Shown here piece by piece: positions 1 through 13,365 of a DNA stretch of 64,000 nt. The DNA is from Tetrastigma voinierianum (Eukaryota; Streptophyta; Magnoliopsida; Vitales; Vitaceae). The stretch covers positions 1 to 64,000 of the forward strand of contig JAEQBH010000133.1 in assembly GCA_016808115.1 (NCBI GenBank), given 5' to 3'. The first letter of the stretch is position 1; each line of letters starts with the position of its first letter. The position numbers and the translations under genes are program-made. Below the pieces are notes generated by a model. That model did not search any database. It saw only the letters and a list, made by a program, of their open reading frames with translations, and had not been told where the DNA came from.

Positions 1-3000
1 CAAGCCATAGAACAATGTAAATAAGTTACAAAACAAATTAGAAAATTACAATATAAACTCTAATGTGAAACATAATTTGATATGATTTCAGCTACTCTCC
101 ATAATGTACAAACTTAAACCGAAAAGTACATCATTTTCTTCATAAGAGGTGGTCTTTGTTTCATCATCATCATTGTTGTCTTCTCAATATATTTTCTGGA
201 TGCATAAGAACAAACAAAATATTATTAGAATAGTAAGAAATAAAGCACCCAAAAAAAATAATTTAAAGCATGCTTTGAACATAAGATAAAATTTTACATA
301 ATATAATGTTATCACTTTTGGTAAAAGGAATGTAAAATCTAATAGATATACATGATGATAATTGTTTATTTATCAATAAATAAGAAGATAAAAGGTTGTA
401 ATTATTTATCTTTATTTTTATTTTTTCATCCCTTAATAAAAATCATGACCCAATATCTAAAGATGAAAGAGAAACAAAAAAGACAATAGTATATGTGATG
501 GGAAAAGTGCAATAATAAGGGATTAGAGAACTAGATTTGATTTAAAAACAAAAAGATGTAGAAAATTCATTTTTTTAATAACAATGAAATGAATCAATAA
601 ACATGAAGTATAGGAAATAAATAAAATAGGTAAGAAAAACACAAAAAAAGTGAATAAAGTGAAATTAGGATAGCTCTTTGGAAAACCCAGGAGTTTGTGG
701 TATATAATTTTATTTTTAAATAGACAAAGCTTGAAATTTATTAAAAAACTTATGAAATAGAGCATGGTTCAAGTTTTGTCTATGACTGATAGTATACGTG
801 TGAAAGAAGTGCTTAGGTAAGTGTGTGCAGTATATGGAGGCAATAAAGTAAACGAGAAAAGTAGGATAAATATGAGAAGAGGTGTAAAAAGAGTGATAGT
901 GCAGTGGTGGATATATAGATAACGAGAAAAATGTGTAAAAAAGTGTGATAGTGTAGATAGTTCGTGGGGTCACACAAATTCCATACCCATGTTGGCCTAC
1001 ACCATCTCTCCAAATTCCATGTGCTGTGCTGCATCCATATTCGTCCAAATTTAGATTTGTCCAAAAATGTTCTCAAATAGTATAGATTGTCATGCTTTTT
1101 ATTTTGGTAATGAAAGTTACATGAATATCCTACATTTATTTATTTTTTTAAAATCTAAATTCAAACTCATGACTTTGAAGCTAGATACATGATATTTCAT
1201 CATGGAAATCAAAGCAAAAGAAAAAAAAAATGAAAACACTTAATCTACACTAAATATCTCATATTGAGATAAACTAGAGTCAAATCATTTAGAGCACTTA
1301 AAAAAGAAAATGGAAACCATTAAAGACTTAAAAAAATAAAATAAAAACACATCACAACCTTAAGAACAAAAGAGAAACTGAAAGTACAAAGGTTCCCCTT
1401 TGGGATCATAATACATGGGTTGGTCCATCAATATGCTTCATTAAGTAAATTAGCTAAAAGAAAAATAAAAGAATCACTCTTATTACACACTTTGAAAGTA
1501 ATATAAAATATTTTCCAAATAGTTTAAGTGCAGTAAAGTCCCCAATAAATGACAATTCAACAAACTCGTAAGATAGAACTTTTATGTATGGGCATCACCA
1601 TGATAATGTTAAAACAATATTTAAAAAGAAACCTTCAATCATTTATATAAAACAAATCATGAACAAGCAATTCTTGAGCAAGAGCATTGAACTCCATTGT
1701 GTACCTAAAATGAGGATGCAGGAGTCTGTAGATTGGGTGCATAGCATTAAGTTGCCGATTCGCTACAATGATGAATAGCTCCGTGCAATAGTGAGTCCTA
1801 AGCCTAAAAAATATATAGTTCAAACCAAGTGGTTTTAGCTTTGTTTGGATCAATGAATTGTCAAAAATACCTAGTACGAAAGTTCTTCCCCAAACTCTTT
1901 CTCTCTAATGTTATAAATATAAGAGTTTTAATGGTAGATCTACTCCTGTATCTTGATTCAATATGGATTATAAGTTCATGACTTACACGACCTTGGTTTG
2001 GGTACACCAACCTTAAGGAAAACCAAAGCCAAAATATATAGTAAATAAATATTTTTCTCATTACTCGACAATGTGAAAAATCTATTATTTAGAAATTTTT
2101 ATATCCACACTTAATGGACAAGAAAATAGAGCATAACATTCTTGAAAAATAAAAAAAAATTAAGAAAATGGAAATTCACCTATTTCACCATCATTGTGAT
2201 GGCGGCGACCCAAAATATGGAGAAGAATTAGTGAATTTGAGGTAATTGGAACTTTATTGATTGATTCTCTTGAAAGCAAAATAAAAAAAAGAAAGAAAAG
2301 TAGCGGTAACTTGTCTCGAAAGAATCAAAGGACAAAAGAAAAAGGAAAATAACCTTGTCTCCACCCCATTGCTTTGAGGCTTTGCTTATGGGTTTGATGA
2401 AATAATTAAGTCGAAAACAGTAAAGATATGGGTTTCTTTGACCACTATGCTCGAGCTCCACGAAACCACACATTGCTACGATATTGATACTGATCTCGGC
2501 ATGGAGTTAGCATTGCAGCCTATTGGTGAGGCTTGTCCAATCCATGATGTGGGTTCCTTCTGATGGATGATATCAACAGACCATGGAGTACTCGATATCG
2601 AAGATTTAATTAGTATCGATATATCACTATACAACAAAAACCTCGAAGATTTTTTTGTTTTGACTTTGAAATTAATATTGCGATCGCAAGCAAATACACT
2701 TGTGACTTACCTACATGTCATTTGGTGCTTCGTGAATGGATCTCCAAAATCCAACTTTCTCTCATGCAAAAGGGACATGTCAGTGTCACCATGGCTCTTC
2801 ATACATTATCAAGGGATCAGAAGAGTTGGTAACATCATAGACATAGACATTCACCAAAATTGCCTCATTATAATTTCAGCAAGTTGTGCAACTAGATTCT
2901 CCACCAAGGACTCCACATCGAGTTGTTGCTTTTAATCAAAATTTTCATTCATTTCACCCATTGAATGCATTCAAAATTTCCATATAAAAAAATCACACAC

Positions 3001-3680
3001 AAAATTGAGAGTTGAGTACAAAGAACTAAATTAAAGCATATATCTTTCCTACTAGATCTTTTTCCTTAGCAACAAAAAGAAAGAAAAAAACGATTTTGAA
3101 AGACAAACAAATATAAATTAATACAATTATTTACATAGTAAGATATATATGATAGAATTGGAACTTAATTGCTCGGGCTTGATTGCTTCAATGTGCTGTT
3201 CCATTGTTGGGTTGGGTGGAAACTGGACTTGCTTAAATAAGGCTTTGACCCAAGATAAACCCGAAGATGATGAAACAGCGGCTAAGGCGGGCTTTGTAAA
3301 AAAACACTGTAGCCTAATAGCCCTGCGAAAGAAAATTTTCGATCCTCGATTCATCACCCATGATTTCAAACAAATTGAATATAAACACAACAACACAGAA
3401 TGAGAATGAATGAATCAAGTAAAGTTTTCACCTCACCAGACATCATATCAATTGATTTCATATTGTAGGAATTAATTGTTTCATGAGAAAATATCACAGG
3501 GGCATACTTATATCGGATCGAGGAAGCCTCTCTCCCCATTGTCTTTATAATCCACCATGTTACTTCTCAAATTTCTCCCTCTTTGAATCACTTTCGCTCT
3601 TCTGCGCCTTAGGCGCGCATTCGTGACTTAGCGATTGTCGTTGTGTTCTCAACCAGCTTCCATTCCACCATGATGATAAA
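1..3680. other. AT-rich intergenic DNA, no gene recognised
   Basis: Mostly A/T-rich sequence with short unrelated reading frames on both strands. The stretch from about 2,200 to 3,400 is less AT-rich and has short minus-strand frames (3,127-3,396 and 2,228-2,473). These share no motif I recognise, have no clear splice structure linking them, and could be decayed repeat or non-coding transcript. I do not call a gene. Confidence 0.5.
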
Positions 3681-3682
3681 AA

Positions 3683-4245
3683 TAATCTGACGAAAACCCA
3701 TTTTGATTAGATTTTAAGATTCACCCAGTCCTCTCAATCTCCCTTCTCATTACCTTGATTGTCATGACGGTAGCCATAATCATAGCTCTCTACGGCACAA
3801 GATCTTGGAAAAACCCACCATGGCGCTAAATCATTTTACGCCAAATCCGACAACCAAAAACCTAGAAACGAGGAGAGCGAGGAGAGCAGATCCATAGGAA
3901 TAGAGATGGAGGGAATCTTAGGAATAGACAGCGGATCACATTCTCACCATGATACCTGATAAAATGTCTGACCAAAAGCATTTTTTGGTTGGGTTTTAAA
4001 ATTCACCCGATCCTCTCAATGCTCCGCCTCATTACCTCGATTGTCATGACGGTAGCCATAATCCACATTTCTACGTAGCTGAATCTTGGAAAAAGCCCAC
4101 CACATGACTCTACAAATCTCTTTTGCAGCAAATCCAACAGCCAAAGCACCAGAAACAAGGAGAACAGACCAGCAGGAGCAGAGACGGAGAGGAATCTTTA
4201 GGAATGGACAGAGAGAAGAATCAAACGTGGAGCCGGACTCACTCA
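3683..4245. repeat. Two-copy direct tandem duplication, about 282 bp offset
   Basis: Copy 1 runs from about 3,683 to 3,945 and copy 2 from about 3,965 to 4,245. Both contain the same ordered blocks: a TTTTAAGATTCACCC-like stretch, CCTCTCAAT, then CATTACCTTGATTGTCATGA (CATTACCTCGATTGTCATGA in copy 2), ATCTTGGAAAAA, CCCACCA, and a purine-rich GAGAGCAGA/GAGAACAGA tail. The copies differ by scattered substitutions and small indels, so the duplication is not recent. No coding function is evident. Confidence 0.75.
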
Positions 4246-4319
4246 TTGGGACTCTCAAAAATTAAGGTCTCTCTCTCTAAAGCCCTACTCCCAAAACCCT
4301 TCCCCCTCTTTTAGTTTTT

Positions 4320-5130
4320 TCTCTGGACCTCCCCTCTTGTGTGAGCCTTCTCTTCTCAACTTGGGTTCCCTCGTAATTACAAGAAACCTTTTCTAAATAG
4401 GTTTTAATGTCTTTTCTGAAATCCTAATAAAATTAATGGATGACCCATGCTAAATAAAATTAATTTTATTAGTATAAATAAATAAAACATTTGAAATTTG
4501 GATTGTTTATGATTTATGTTTATTTAAAATAAAAACATAATCATGAAATTTTATAAACATTTAAAAACTATTTTTTATTCATTATATTTTTCAATATTTT
4601 ATAAATATTTAAAAACTAATTTTCACTAATATTAATAAAATAATTTTTTTTAAATATAAAATTTTCTATTAAGTAATTTTATTAATTGGATATAAAACAA
4701 ATCAATCCTAATAAGATAACTTTTTCTAATTGATATTATTTGTGAATTGATTAGCGAAAATTAGTTTATCATGATTTTTTTTTTTTATTTGTATACACTA
4801 AAAAAGGTTTAATTGGCTTAATTAAAAAAATTAAAATATAAATAAACGTAATTATTGCTTTTTATTAAAATAAGTAGTCATTTCCAATTTATAAAGATTT
4901 AGTGACAATTAGATTCACACATATCAAACAAATTATAAATTTGACACATCAAAATATTGACTATGCATTGACTTATAAATTATATGTCAACATTCTATCA
5001 TATAAGTCATGGAAGAATTTATCAAATTTTAATATATGTCATTATTAGTGTGAACAAGTTATATCGATTAGCGATTGTTTACTTAAATGAACAATAATGA
5101 CATATATTTGTGTTAGTCAAGATAATATAT
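4320..5130. other. Very AT-rich spacer, nothing recognised
   Basis: Long runs of A/T with no reading frame of note. Nothing in it looks like a gene, RNA or bounded mobile element. Confidence 0.5.
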
Positions 5131-7850
5131 CAACAATCACCACATTTTTCTTTGTAGTTTCCACTTTAGGAGGAAAGGGTTTTGGTCGTTCATCCTCAGG
5201 AGTTGTCATCCTCGGAGGTGTTTAGCTGCTTGAAAATGGAAGAAAGGGAGAGAAAATGGAATGGCTGAAAAGAGGTGGGAAGGCGAAAGCTTCTCCTTGA
5301 AAAAAGCTTTTAATGAAAGAGGAATCATTTAAGCCAATTAATACAGTCTAGGGGCTTTTATAGCCAGACCACTTTTATTCTGAAAATAGCTTGCCTTGAA
5401 ATACTATTACGATGGGGGCAAAAAAGGAAGAAAACCAAAGAGTGAAAAGCAAAGGGGCGGCGGGGAAGTCGAGGATGAACGGTGGCGGTAGAGGCATGAG
5501 CAGTGACGAGTGAATTTATGGCGTGCGGGAATTTACCGCAATTTTGCGAGTTGAGAAAATTTGCTTGACCTAGCCAAAATTTTTTGTTGTGACCTTTTCT
5601 TAATTTTTACGCTTCTCTTTCCTTAAACCCCACGATTTGTAATCTTTGAGTTCAGCACCGAATTCTTAGATGCTTGGATCGACTCAACAATTTTGGCATA
5701 AATAGCTTGCAAAACTACCAAAATTAGCCCCTGAAATAAGTCGGATAGAGATAACGGGGACCTTAATATGCAAATTGGGTTAATTACGTTGATTAGTACA
5801 CAAAAGTGCTCAAAAAACACACCCAATAAGCAGGGGGTTCAAAATAGCGCGAGGCACTAATCCTCTAGCGTCGTAATGCCCGCCGTACACGTGCAAAAAA
5901 TGCTCATCTGGCCGATTACTATGTCGGCCACCAACGAAAGGAATGATAAACAAAGATAAGAAGGTTTCTTACAGTGCGCCATTGGAAAGGTTTTGGTCAT
6001 AAAGAGGTCGGTACCTTCTTCATCACCTCCTTCCTGTACACAAATCTTAATGAGGAGATAACCTTTTTAAGCAGCAGTGAGTTCGAGCGGGTTCTCGAAT
6101 AGTGCACAGACCGACTAAACTTTTAAGGGCGGAGGATTTAAACTACTCCATAAGTGATTGGGGTTCTGGAGAGGCTACCCGCCTTCCCTTTCCCCTTTCC
6201 TTCGGTGGGAACACTTTGGGGAAGGCACGATTCGTGACCCTCAACTATTTTTATCCCTCCACAGGAGTGGGAAGGTGGAAGCATTCCTCGAGGGTGTTAA
6301 GGAATTTGCTCGAGCAACCTCCCTTAGCTAGGGAATAAAAGTTCTTCCAATGGCCTGTGGAGGCCTTTGAGGAGCCGCTCGCTGTCGCAGCTCCGCCACT
6401 CCATCGGCCTCCAACTCCCTCGGCCTTTTCAATCGAGCTTGTGGGGCACGATGGGGAGGAGGGGGAAGCGGAAAAGCATCGCCAGCATCACCTCCTGACA
6501 TCTCCTCGGAAGCTTCCTTGATTTGATAGAGAAGGCGACTCAGAACATGTTCCTTTGCTCGGGCACCGCCAGAACCTTCGAAGTTTAAGTGAGGAACTTT
6601 TGGGAGAATGAACTCCTTTGGAAGATCAAACACCTCTTGGAGGTTTGTAGGTGTCAACATGTGCTTGAAATCCCTCTTAGCGCTCGGTGAGCCTTCGGCA
6701 TCAGTGATCCGGACTCGGATCGTTGTGAAGCTTTCCACAGGCTCAAAGTTCACCTTCGCCTGATAAATGAATTTAAGGTCGGTTAAACCCCTTCGATATC
6801 AAGCCGAATGACAAGTCAAACTAGCGAAGACACAAAAAAAGGACTTGGATCCTAACACTGGGCACATCGGGATCGCGTGGGTTACCTCAAAATTCTTAGA
6901 CCATGGGATCGCGGGCACATCCCAAAAGCATCAAGAATGCATATTACATTGTGGCTTATTTTACTAGTGGTGGGAAGGTTCGTTACACGAGATACGACAA
7001 CTGTCGATTTGGCAATAAGAATAATACCTCCCCAGTTATGGCTTTCGGGAGGTTTGAGTGTAGATTTCTTTCGCCCCTAAGCATGTCATACTTCTTTGTT
7101 GATACGCTGCGTGAACACGGGTGATATTCACATGGACGTGGACAGGATGGAGTCGGGTGAAGTGTAAACTAATGAATCGGGGCGAGAAAGAGACCTCAAT
7201 CCCTTACTAATGTGGATCTCTAACCGGTAGATGGGATTCATTGTGCACCTGAATCCTCATTTGTGTGGTCCATAAAATGAGGCCCAGGAGGAGAAAAGAA
7301 ACTTGGACATTAGGAGGAAAAGAAAATTTCTTCCAAAATCGTGCACCCCCAGCCTCTCAGTGATGCAAGCCGTGTGATGATTCGTTCATCATCCACACGA
7401 AGAAGGAACATTCTCGGGTAGTAGAGGACAACCTCTTGTCCATGCAGCACCAACATTATCTCCCTACTGGCCATCCTCACGAGACCTCTAAAGTCATAGA
7501 TACGAGCTGGAAAACACGAGGTTACTCATCATTTTAGGGGAGAACACCGCCCACCTCCCGCAAAAACAAAACAAAACAAACGACAAAGAAGAAGAGCAAA
7601 CATCGCAAATCTATCTTTTCACTTGAAAGGGGAGGTTTAGAGAGAACGAGAGCAATACAACCGGTGACACAACCACGATCGAAGCAATGCGAGAAGATAA
7701 CCAAAGAGACTACATGATAGCACAGTGCAGTATCACAAAGAAGAATTAGAGGATATTTAAAACATTTATGTGAGCTCTTGTGGTGGGACATTTGAAACAC
7801 AACATTTAATCGTTGGTTGATTATTACCTACGCAGTTAACTGTGATGCTT
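5131..7850. other. GC-richer block, probably old repeat DNA
   Basis: Base composition changes sharply to a more GC-rich, CpG-containing sequence. One sizeable minus-strand reading frame lies at 6,328-6,753 and is listed separately. I could not find paired LTRs, a primer binding site, or reverse transcriptase or integrase motifs here. Old transposon or repeat DNA is a guess from composition. Confidence 0.3.
6328..6753 (-). CDS. Hypothetical reading frame, possible exon or transposon remnant
   Basis: An open minus-strand frame of about 141 codons that I do not recognise. The N-terminal two thirds is a mixed charged sequence (for example EVFDLPKEFILPKVPHLNF). The C-terminal third is low-complexity and rich in proline, arginine and alanine (PLPPPPHRAPQARLKRPREL). 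It has no signal peptide, membrane segment or catalytic motif that I can see. The frame extends a little upstream of its first Met without an obvious promoter. The local GC-rich composition differs from the host genes further right, which would fit transposon-derived coding sequence or an isolated exon. It may equally be fortuitous. Confidence 0.25.
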   Translation of the reverse strand: MNFEPVESFTTIRVRITDAEGSPSAKRDFKHMLTPTNLQEVFDLPKEFILPKVPHLNFEGSGGARAKEHVLSRLLYQIKEASEEMSGGDAGDAFPLPPPPHRAPQARLKRPRELEADGVAELRQRAAPQRPPQAIGRTFIP

Positions 7851-7869
7851 TGCTATTGCCAGGTTTTAG

Positions 7870-8390
7870 GCACTTTTTGTGTAGTGTCGGTCCGATTAAC
7901 CTTGGTTTTACATGTCGAGGACCTAGGTATACTCACGATCACATTTACTTGACAAATTTTGTAGTTTCTCAGACTTAGTGATATCAAGGATTATTAAGAT
8001 AAGCTCTGAAATCATAGAGAATTTAAAGTTGAACTCAAAGGCTGAGATCAAAAGGCCCGAGGAAGAAGAAGAGAAGCGGTCTGAGAAGGAAAGAGCACTG
8101 CGAAATTTTGTAGCCCTTGCGAATTTTTGCAATTCGCAACCCCTGCAAATTTTCCTAGCCTGCGAATACTTGATTGAATTTTTGACTTTGAATTTTGTTC
8201 TTCCCAATTTGCCCCCATGTAATAGTGACTAATTCATACTTTTTTGTAATTTGTGTTGCTAGGTAGTATATAAGTCTCAAGCAACACTTTGTAGAGATCT
8301 TATCTTGATCATTAATAAAGTTTTGGAGGGAAGCTTTCAGCAGTTCCAGCTCTTTCTCATTTTCTCTCACTTTCTCTCATTTTAGTGATG
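7870..8390 (+). repeat. LTR-like block with TATA box
   Basis: The block ends in a promoter-like region: GTATATAAGTCTCAAGC near 8,265-8,282, then ATTAATAAAGTTTTGGAGGG, then a CT-rich TTTCTCTCA repeat near 8,350-8,385. Upstream is a GC-richer stretch with repeated TTGCGAATTTT/TTCGCAACCCC phrases (about 8,110-8,165). This resembles the U3-R-U5 layout of a plant LTR. I did not find a partner LTR, a target duplication or a primer site, so it may be a solo or truncated LTR. Ends are approximate. Confidence 0.35.
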
Positions 8391-8662
8391 AAACCGGCCT
8401 TTGAGGATGTCAGCTCGGAAGGGATGAGGCGCCATCCCTTTCTCCTTGAAGTAGAAGGCCATTGGGTAGTGGATCTAAGGCAAACTAAGGGGTTCCATGT
8501 TTTTCACATAGGTATTCACTTGTCATCGCTATTTCTCCCCATACCACTCCCCAGGTTACATCGCCGATCTTGGCGGCAGATGATCGTGTTGATAATTTTT
8601 AGGGTTGATGGATGTGCTTTAGTGTGAAACTTCAGAAAACCGAATTTTTAAAGATAAAGGGT

Positions 8663-11626
8663 AATTCCAGGTCAAAGCAGGTGTTACAGATCTTGGAATG
8701 TGAGATTTCCGCTGTGAAATTGTCTCGAAATTTAAATTTCTGCGTCGGTGCGGGAGCGGTCGGGTCTGGCGTTTTCGAGCGTAGGGTGTCGGGTGACCTG
8801 TGGCATGACTAAGGGAATGCCATGAGTACGACCTAAGGAATGCCACATAGCACTTGAGAAGTGACAAATGGAAAAGTAATGTGGTGCACTTGAATGTATT
8901 GGCTGCGATTAGTAGCGTGATTGATGATCTGATAAAGGAAGTAGAGGGAATAAAAGAAAAAAGAGGAAAATCAAGCACCACACAAGTGGCTTGAAGGAAA
9001 AGGGGAGGAAATTTCCTCCTTTGACCGGATGGTCAAGTATGCTCCAAAAAGAGAGAAAAAATCCGAGTCCCAAAGTATATAAAAGGAGAAAATGCGAAAA
9101 GAAAAGAAAATGAGAAGAAAGAAATGAAGAAAGAGAAAATAGAAAAGCAAAAGAAAAGAATTTGTAGGGGTTCGTGTGAGAAAAAGGAGAAAAAAAAGGA
9201 AGAGGAGCGAAAGGAAAGGAAAAGGGAGGATTTCAGAGCTATTATAAACGGTCGAAGCTCAGTGGTCAGAGTACTAAAGTTGGTACACGTAGCGCAATCC
9301 CATGTGGATGCGAAAGTTGGAGTTTGACAAAGCTTGTGGGAGCAAAGGATTTTCTACTCGGTTTACTTTAGTCTAAAGGCCGTAAAAAATGGTATGGGGT
9401 ACATTTATGGGAGGCCGTGAATTTCTTCCAATTTGGGTTTGGATGGTAGAGATTCTATGTCTTTGGTTTTCACCGATCAGGCGGCCTGTGCTTGAGTTCA
9501 GTTGAGCGGGGATTGTTGCTCTCAGGGTTTGGGTTGCTTGTTTGTAATGGGGAAATGATGTATGGATGCATGGAACTAAATAGGTTCTTGTTTATGAAGG
9601 ACGTGAGGTACCCATTGGACCAGTCAATTGTGACCTTGTTGTGTTATTACTTCTATGAATAACATGGCTGTGTGAAGAGTATCATGTTAGTATATGTTAT
9701 TTGATGTATTAACATGGATAAGCTATGAATGTAAATTATATGTAAAAATTATAATTGTATAGTGTATTAATGTTTCATAGCACCTTATACATGTAACATG
9801 AAGAAAAATGCGTAGCGTAAATGTTTCGTATCTTATGATCGCATCGTGGGGTATGGTCGTGGTCTTGTTTTGTCTGGCGAATATTGGTGAATGGGTGCGT
9901 GAAGCTTGAAAAATGGGATAAAGTCAAGGTGAGAGACTCACGTGGTGTAAAATGATCAAAATGATAAATTACATTATTTTTGGCGAGAAGCGGATTAAGG
10001 TAGATCCTTTTGGCGGGTGGGCGATATTATTCACGGTTGGACATGAATCCGATGATGTAAGTTTTGCATTGGAAGGTGTGCGGCGTCCCCTACGGTGAAA
10101 ACCGAAAATCCATGGCCCTTGAGAAAAGAAAATCATGAAATGATAAATTAAAATTGGAGGGTTGTCAAACCAGTTTAGAATCATTGAGTTAGAAACACAA
10201 TAATTTTGGTTTCACACTTAATTGCGGGTGTGGGGAGTCGAGGTGGGACTCGGGTTGTGAGTGAAGGGTGCATCTGCATGACGACAATTTAAGTATAATG
10301 TTTATAAGTGTATGAAGTATGATTGTTGATGTTTATTTGCATTAATTTATGTGCATTTTAAGTGAGAGTAACCTTTATGGAAAGGCTTTACTTGGCGTTG
10401 CTGTGCGTGCGTGAGATACCTTTTAGGTATAGGTTCGGTGCAAGCGTCTGACCCGCATATGAGACCGCATGAGGGATGAGAGTCGGATGCGGCTTTGTTT
10501 TATTTTGTTTTTGTCTTTTATTATATTCGAGTGGGAACAGAAAACATGTATACCTTTTGTATAAAGGGTACATTAAATGGACTATCTAGCATATATTTTT
10601 GTATATTTGTGAATTAAATATGTAGGAATGGGTCTCAATCTATGAGACAAATGAGTGTGATATCGGGGCGAGATATTTATAGGTTTTACACGGGTTGTGG
10701 TTAACCGACGGGAAACGAGGGATAGGGCGTCAGCGGTAGATAAAGTGAGTTTCGGTAGTTATCATTTATTAGTCTCATTGGAGGAATTACAGATTCGATA
10801 CAATTTATTGTCTTGACCATTAAGTGCTCGATGAATGCCATTTCAAAAGGATAGTTGTTTGGGTCATTTTATATATTTAAATAGAAGCAGGTTCGGGAGA
10901 TGACTATAGGTCATCCTCCCAGCGATGAAAAGACTACGAAATAACCCATTTACTAGAAATTTAAGCTTTAGTGTTACGATACTTCAAGGAAATTCTTTTA
11001 TAATATTAAAATTTTCAACCATTACAACTTATTGTTTTACAAAATCTAAAAATCGAGCCATAATCACCGATGTAAGACTTGAAGTATTAATCATTTGCAG
11101 AAAACCCATCTACGCATGAAGCGATCTTAGAAGGCTGCTTTATCACGTAGTAAATCATGATAATCTGAAGGTGTTAGGTATAAATTTTTGATTCGGGATA
11201 CTACTGGCGCTTCACGAATCAATTTGGGTGCGTAATTAAAGTAACCCACGTCCGATGGTGACTTTTTATGTGTGGTACGAAGTCTATCGTCATTCGAGCT
11301 AATGTGGCTTGAAATGATCTTTGTGAAATTTAGTGGAATGGGATATGCCATAGCTCCGTGGTAGTCATGTGAAGGGCTCAGACAACATCAACGTGTGAGG
11401 GGGCCGTTCGTCACGACGATCGTGAGGGCGGAAGCTTCTTTGGCGTGAGTTGTCATGTGAGTATTTCGAGATCGTGAGGACTCGACGTGAACAGGTGAGA
11501 AGGGTCGAGTAAATGCGGCTCCTTACGCCTCGTGCGTCGAGATAAATCGCCCAGAACGAGAGATAAAATGGTTATCCCGCTTTCAATGAGCGTTATCTGT
11601 AGTGATGTGTAATGTAAGCATTACAT
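8663..11626 (+). repeat. Candidate long LTR (gypsy/Tekay-like) with polypurine-like edge
   Basis: The left edge reads ACCGAATTTTTAAAGATAAA, resembling the polypurine tract that precedes 3' LTRs of plant gypsy elements, followed by TGTTACAG. A TATA-like TATATAAAA lies at 9,076-9,084, upstream of a purine-rich leader. The right edge is TGTAATGTAAGCATTACA near 11,608-11,625. The interior has no gag or pol motif I could read, as expected for a long LTR. No second copy is in the window and I saw no target duplication, so this could be a solo LTR or only part of an element. Confidence 0.3.
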
Positions 11627-11683
11627 CAGAAATTGTAAACCACTCATAATTAATTGTCTGTTATTAACCACTCACCTCATAGA

Positions 11684-11686
<3 letters not shown>

Positions 11687-11741
<55 letters not shown>
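11687..11741. repeat. (AT)n microsatellite
   Basis: About 27 uninterrupted AT/TA dinucleotides. Likely length-variable; the assembled length may be unreliable. Confidence 0.97.
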
Positions 11742-11743
<2 letters not shown>

Positions 11744-12255
11744 GGGCTTGTATGCAGATGATTCTTTTCAACAAGATTAGCGATATTCATTAGAGGAGAA
11801 ATAAAAATGATTGTGGAATGATATCTCGTTCCTTTCCATGTTTGTGGGTCAAAACAAGCTTTTCTGGAAGAAAAAAAATATTTTATCCGTCAAGGAAACT
11901 ACCATTAGTTTTGGGGTATATATATATTTATGGGTCAAAACTGGATTTTCTGGAAAAAAAAAAATTTTAATCCGTTAAGGAAACTACCGATTATTTTTGG
12001 CGGATAAGGATCCACCAAGAACCAACCGTTGAAGGAAAAAGTTCGGTAATTTGGCGAGTTTGACATCAGCTAATAAATCACGTTCTTAATGGAAGCCCTT
12101 TGAATTTCATACGTCAAAGACGCTGGCACATCCGTGCTCTTCGGATAAAGGAATTTGCGCAACCTCTTACATAATCAATTTCCCAAGAAATTGCTGAAAG
12201 GAGAGTCACAAGACATCTGAAGCTTGAAAAGTTGAGACCCAAACTATTTCTGTTC
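11742..12255. other. Upstream flank of the PDR locus
   Basis: AT-rich sequence between the microsatellite and the PDR TATA box. It contains a local direct repeat: TTTTCTGGAAGAAAAAAAAT near 11,860 and TTTTCTGGAAAAAAAAAAAT near 11,947, each followed by ATCCGT and AAGGAAACTACC. No gene seen. Confidence 0.5.
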
Positions 12256-12260
12256 TAAAC

Positions 12261-12268
12261 TATATAAA
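12261..12268 (+). promoter_or_regulatory. TATA box of the PDR pseudogene
   Basis: TATATAAA lies about 220 bp upstream of the start codon at 12,482. A transcription start some 30 bp downstream would give a leader of roughly 190 nt, normal for a plant gene. Called from position and motif only. Confidence 0.55.
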
Positions 12269-13365
12269 CCACTCGTTCTATAGGCATCAAAATAAGCTAC
12301 CAATGCAAAGGTAAGAGAGAAAAAGAAAAAGAGAAAAAGAGAAAAACAGGGGACCCATTTCAGATTTTAAGGTTCTTTGATCCCCAGGGGTTCAAAACTC
12401 TGAACTTTTTTCTCAGATTTTTGAGGAAAGATTTCGGGATTTTTGTGGGTCTTACAGGAGGGTTCTTCGATTCAGGTCGCAATGGCCACTGCCGACAATT
12501 ACAGAGCCAGTGGGAGTTTTAGGAGGACGAGTTCTTCGATATGGAGGAATTCCGGTGCGGATGTTTTCTCCCGATCTTCGAGGGATGAAGATGATGAGGA
12601 AGCTCTGAAATGGGCCGCCCTCCAGAAACTTCCACACAATCCCAGTTGAGAAGGGCTTGCTGATAGGAACAGGGTGAGGCCAGTGAAGTTGATGTACATA
12701 ATCTTGGGTTTCTGGAAAAGAAGAGTTTAGTGGAGCGGTTGGTGAAAACTGCTGAAGAGGATAATGAGAAGTTCTTGTTGAAGCTCAAGAATCGTATCGA
12801 TAGGTCGGATTTCTCCTCATTTTCTTGCATTCCTTTGAACTTTGAAATATGTTGATAGGTGTTTCCCATATTTTCTTCACATCCAAGCAACATTTTCCTT
12901 TGAATTTTTGACAATGGGTTTTACATGTTTTCTAATTTTCAGAGTTGGAATTGATATACCCGAAATCGAGGTTAGATTTGATCATCTTACAATCGATGCA
13001 GAAGCTTATGTAGGAAGCAGAGCTTTGCCTTCATTCCATAACTTCATTTTTAATAAACTTGAGGTAACTACTTGCAAATGCTGATCATTAGCTATGTCTT
13101 TAGTGTGTTCTTTTAGGTAAGTTTGTTTTTTAGATTCTAATTTTATCTTTTCAGGATATTCTGACCACTTGTCAGATTCTGAGAAATAGAAAGAGGAAAT
13201 TCACTATTCTCAATGATGTTAGCGGAGTCATCAAACCTCGTAGGTGAGTATGATTTTGTTTGTAGTAGAAAATGGATTGATAAATCAAATTAAATTTTCA
13301 ATCATCAAATTTAGAATGTCCTGAAGATCCATGCTCAAGATTTTGTGTATATTTTCCTTCTGCAG

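Noticed and set aside
523..1076. Overlapping minus-strand frames rich in Phe, Leu, Ile and Tyr
   Set aside because: They arise from AT-rich DNA, lack any motif and overlap each other in different frames. Membrane-protein-like composition is an artefact of T-rich codons.
7978..8232. Plus-strand frame with a Glu/Arg-rich coiled-coil look
   Set aside because: It sits in an LTR-like block with simple purine repeats, overlaps an open frame on the other strand and has no conserved domain.
9124..9327. Lys/Glu-rich small ORF
   Set aside because: Encoded by a purine-only leader tract (GAAAAGAAAA-type) downstream of a TATA-like box in a probable LTR. Low complexity, not a protein family.
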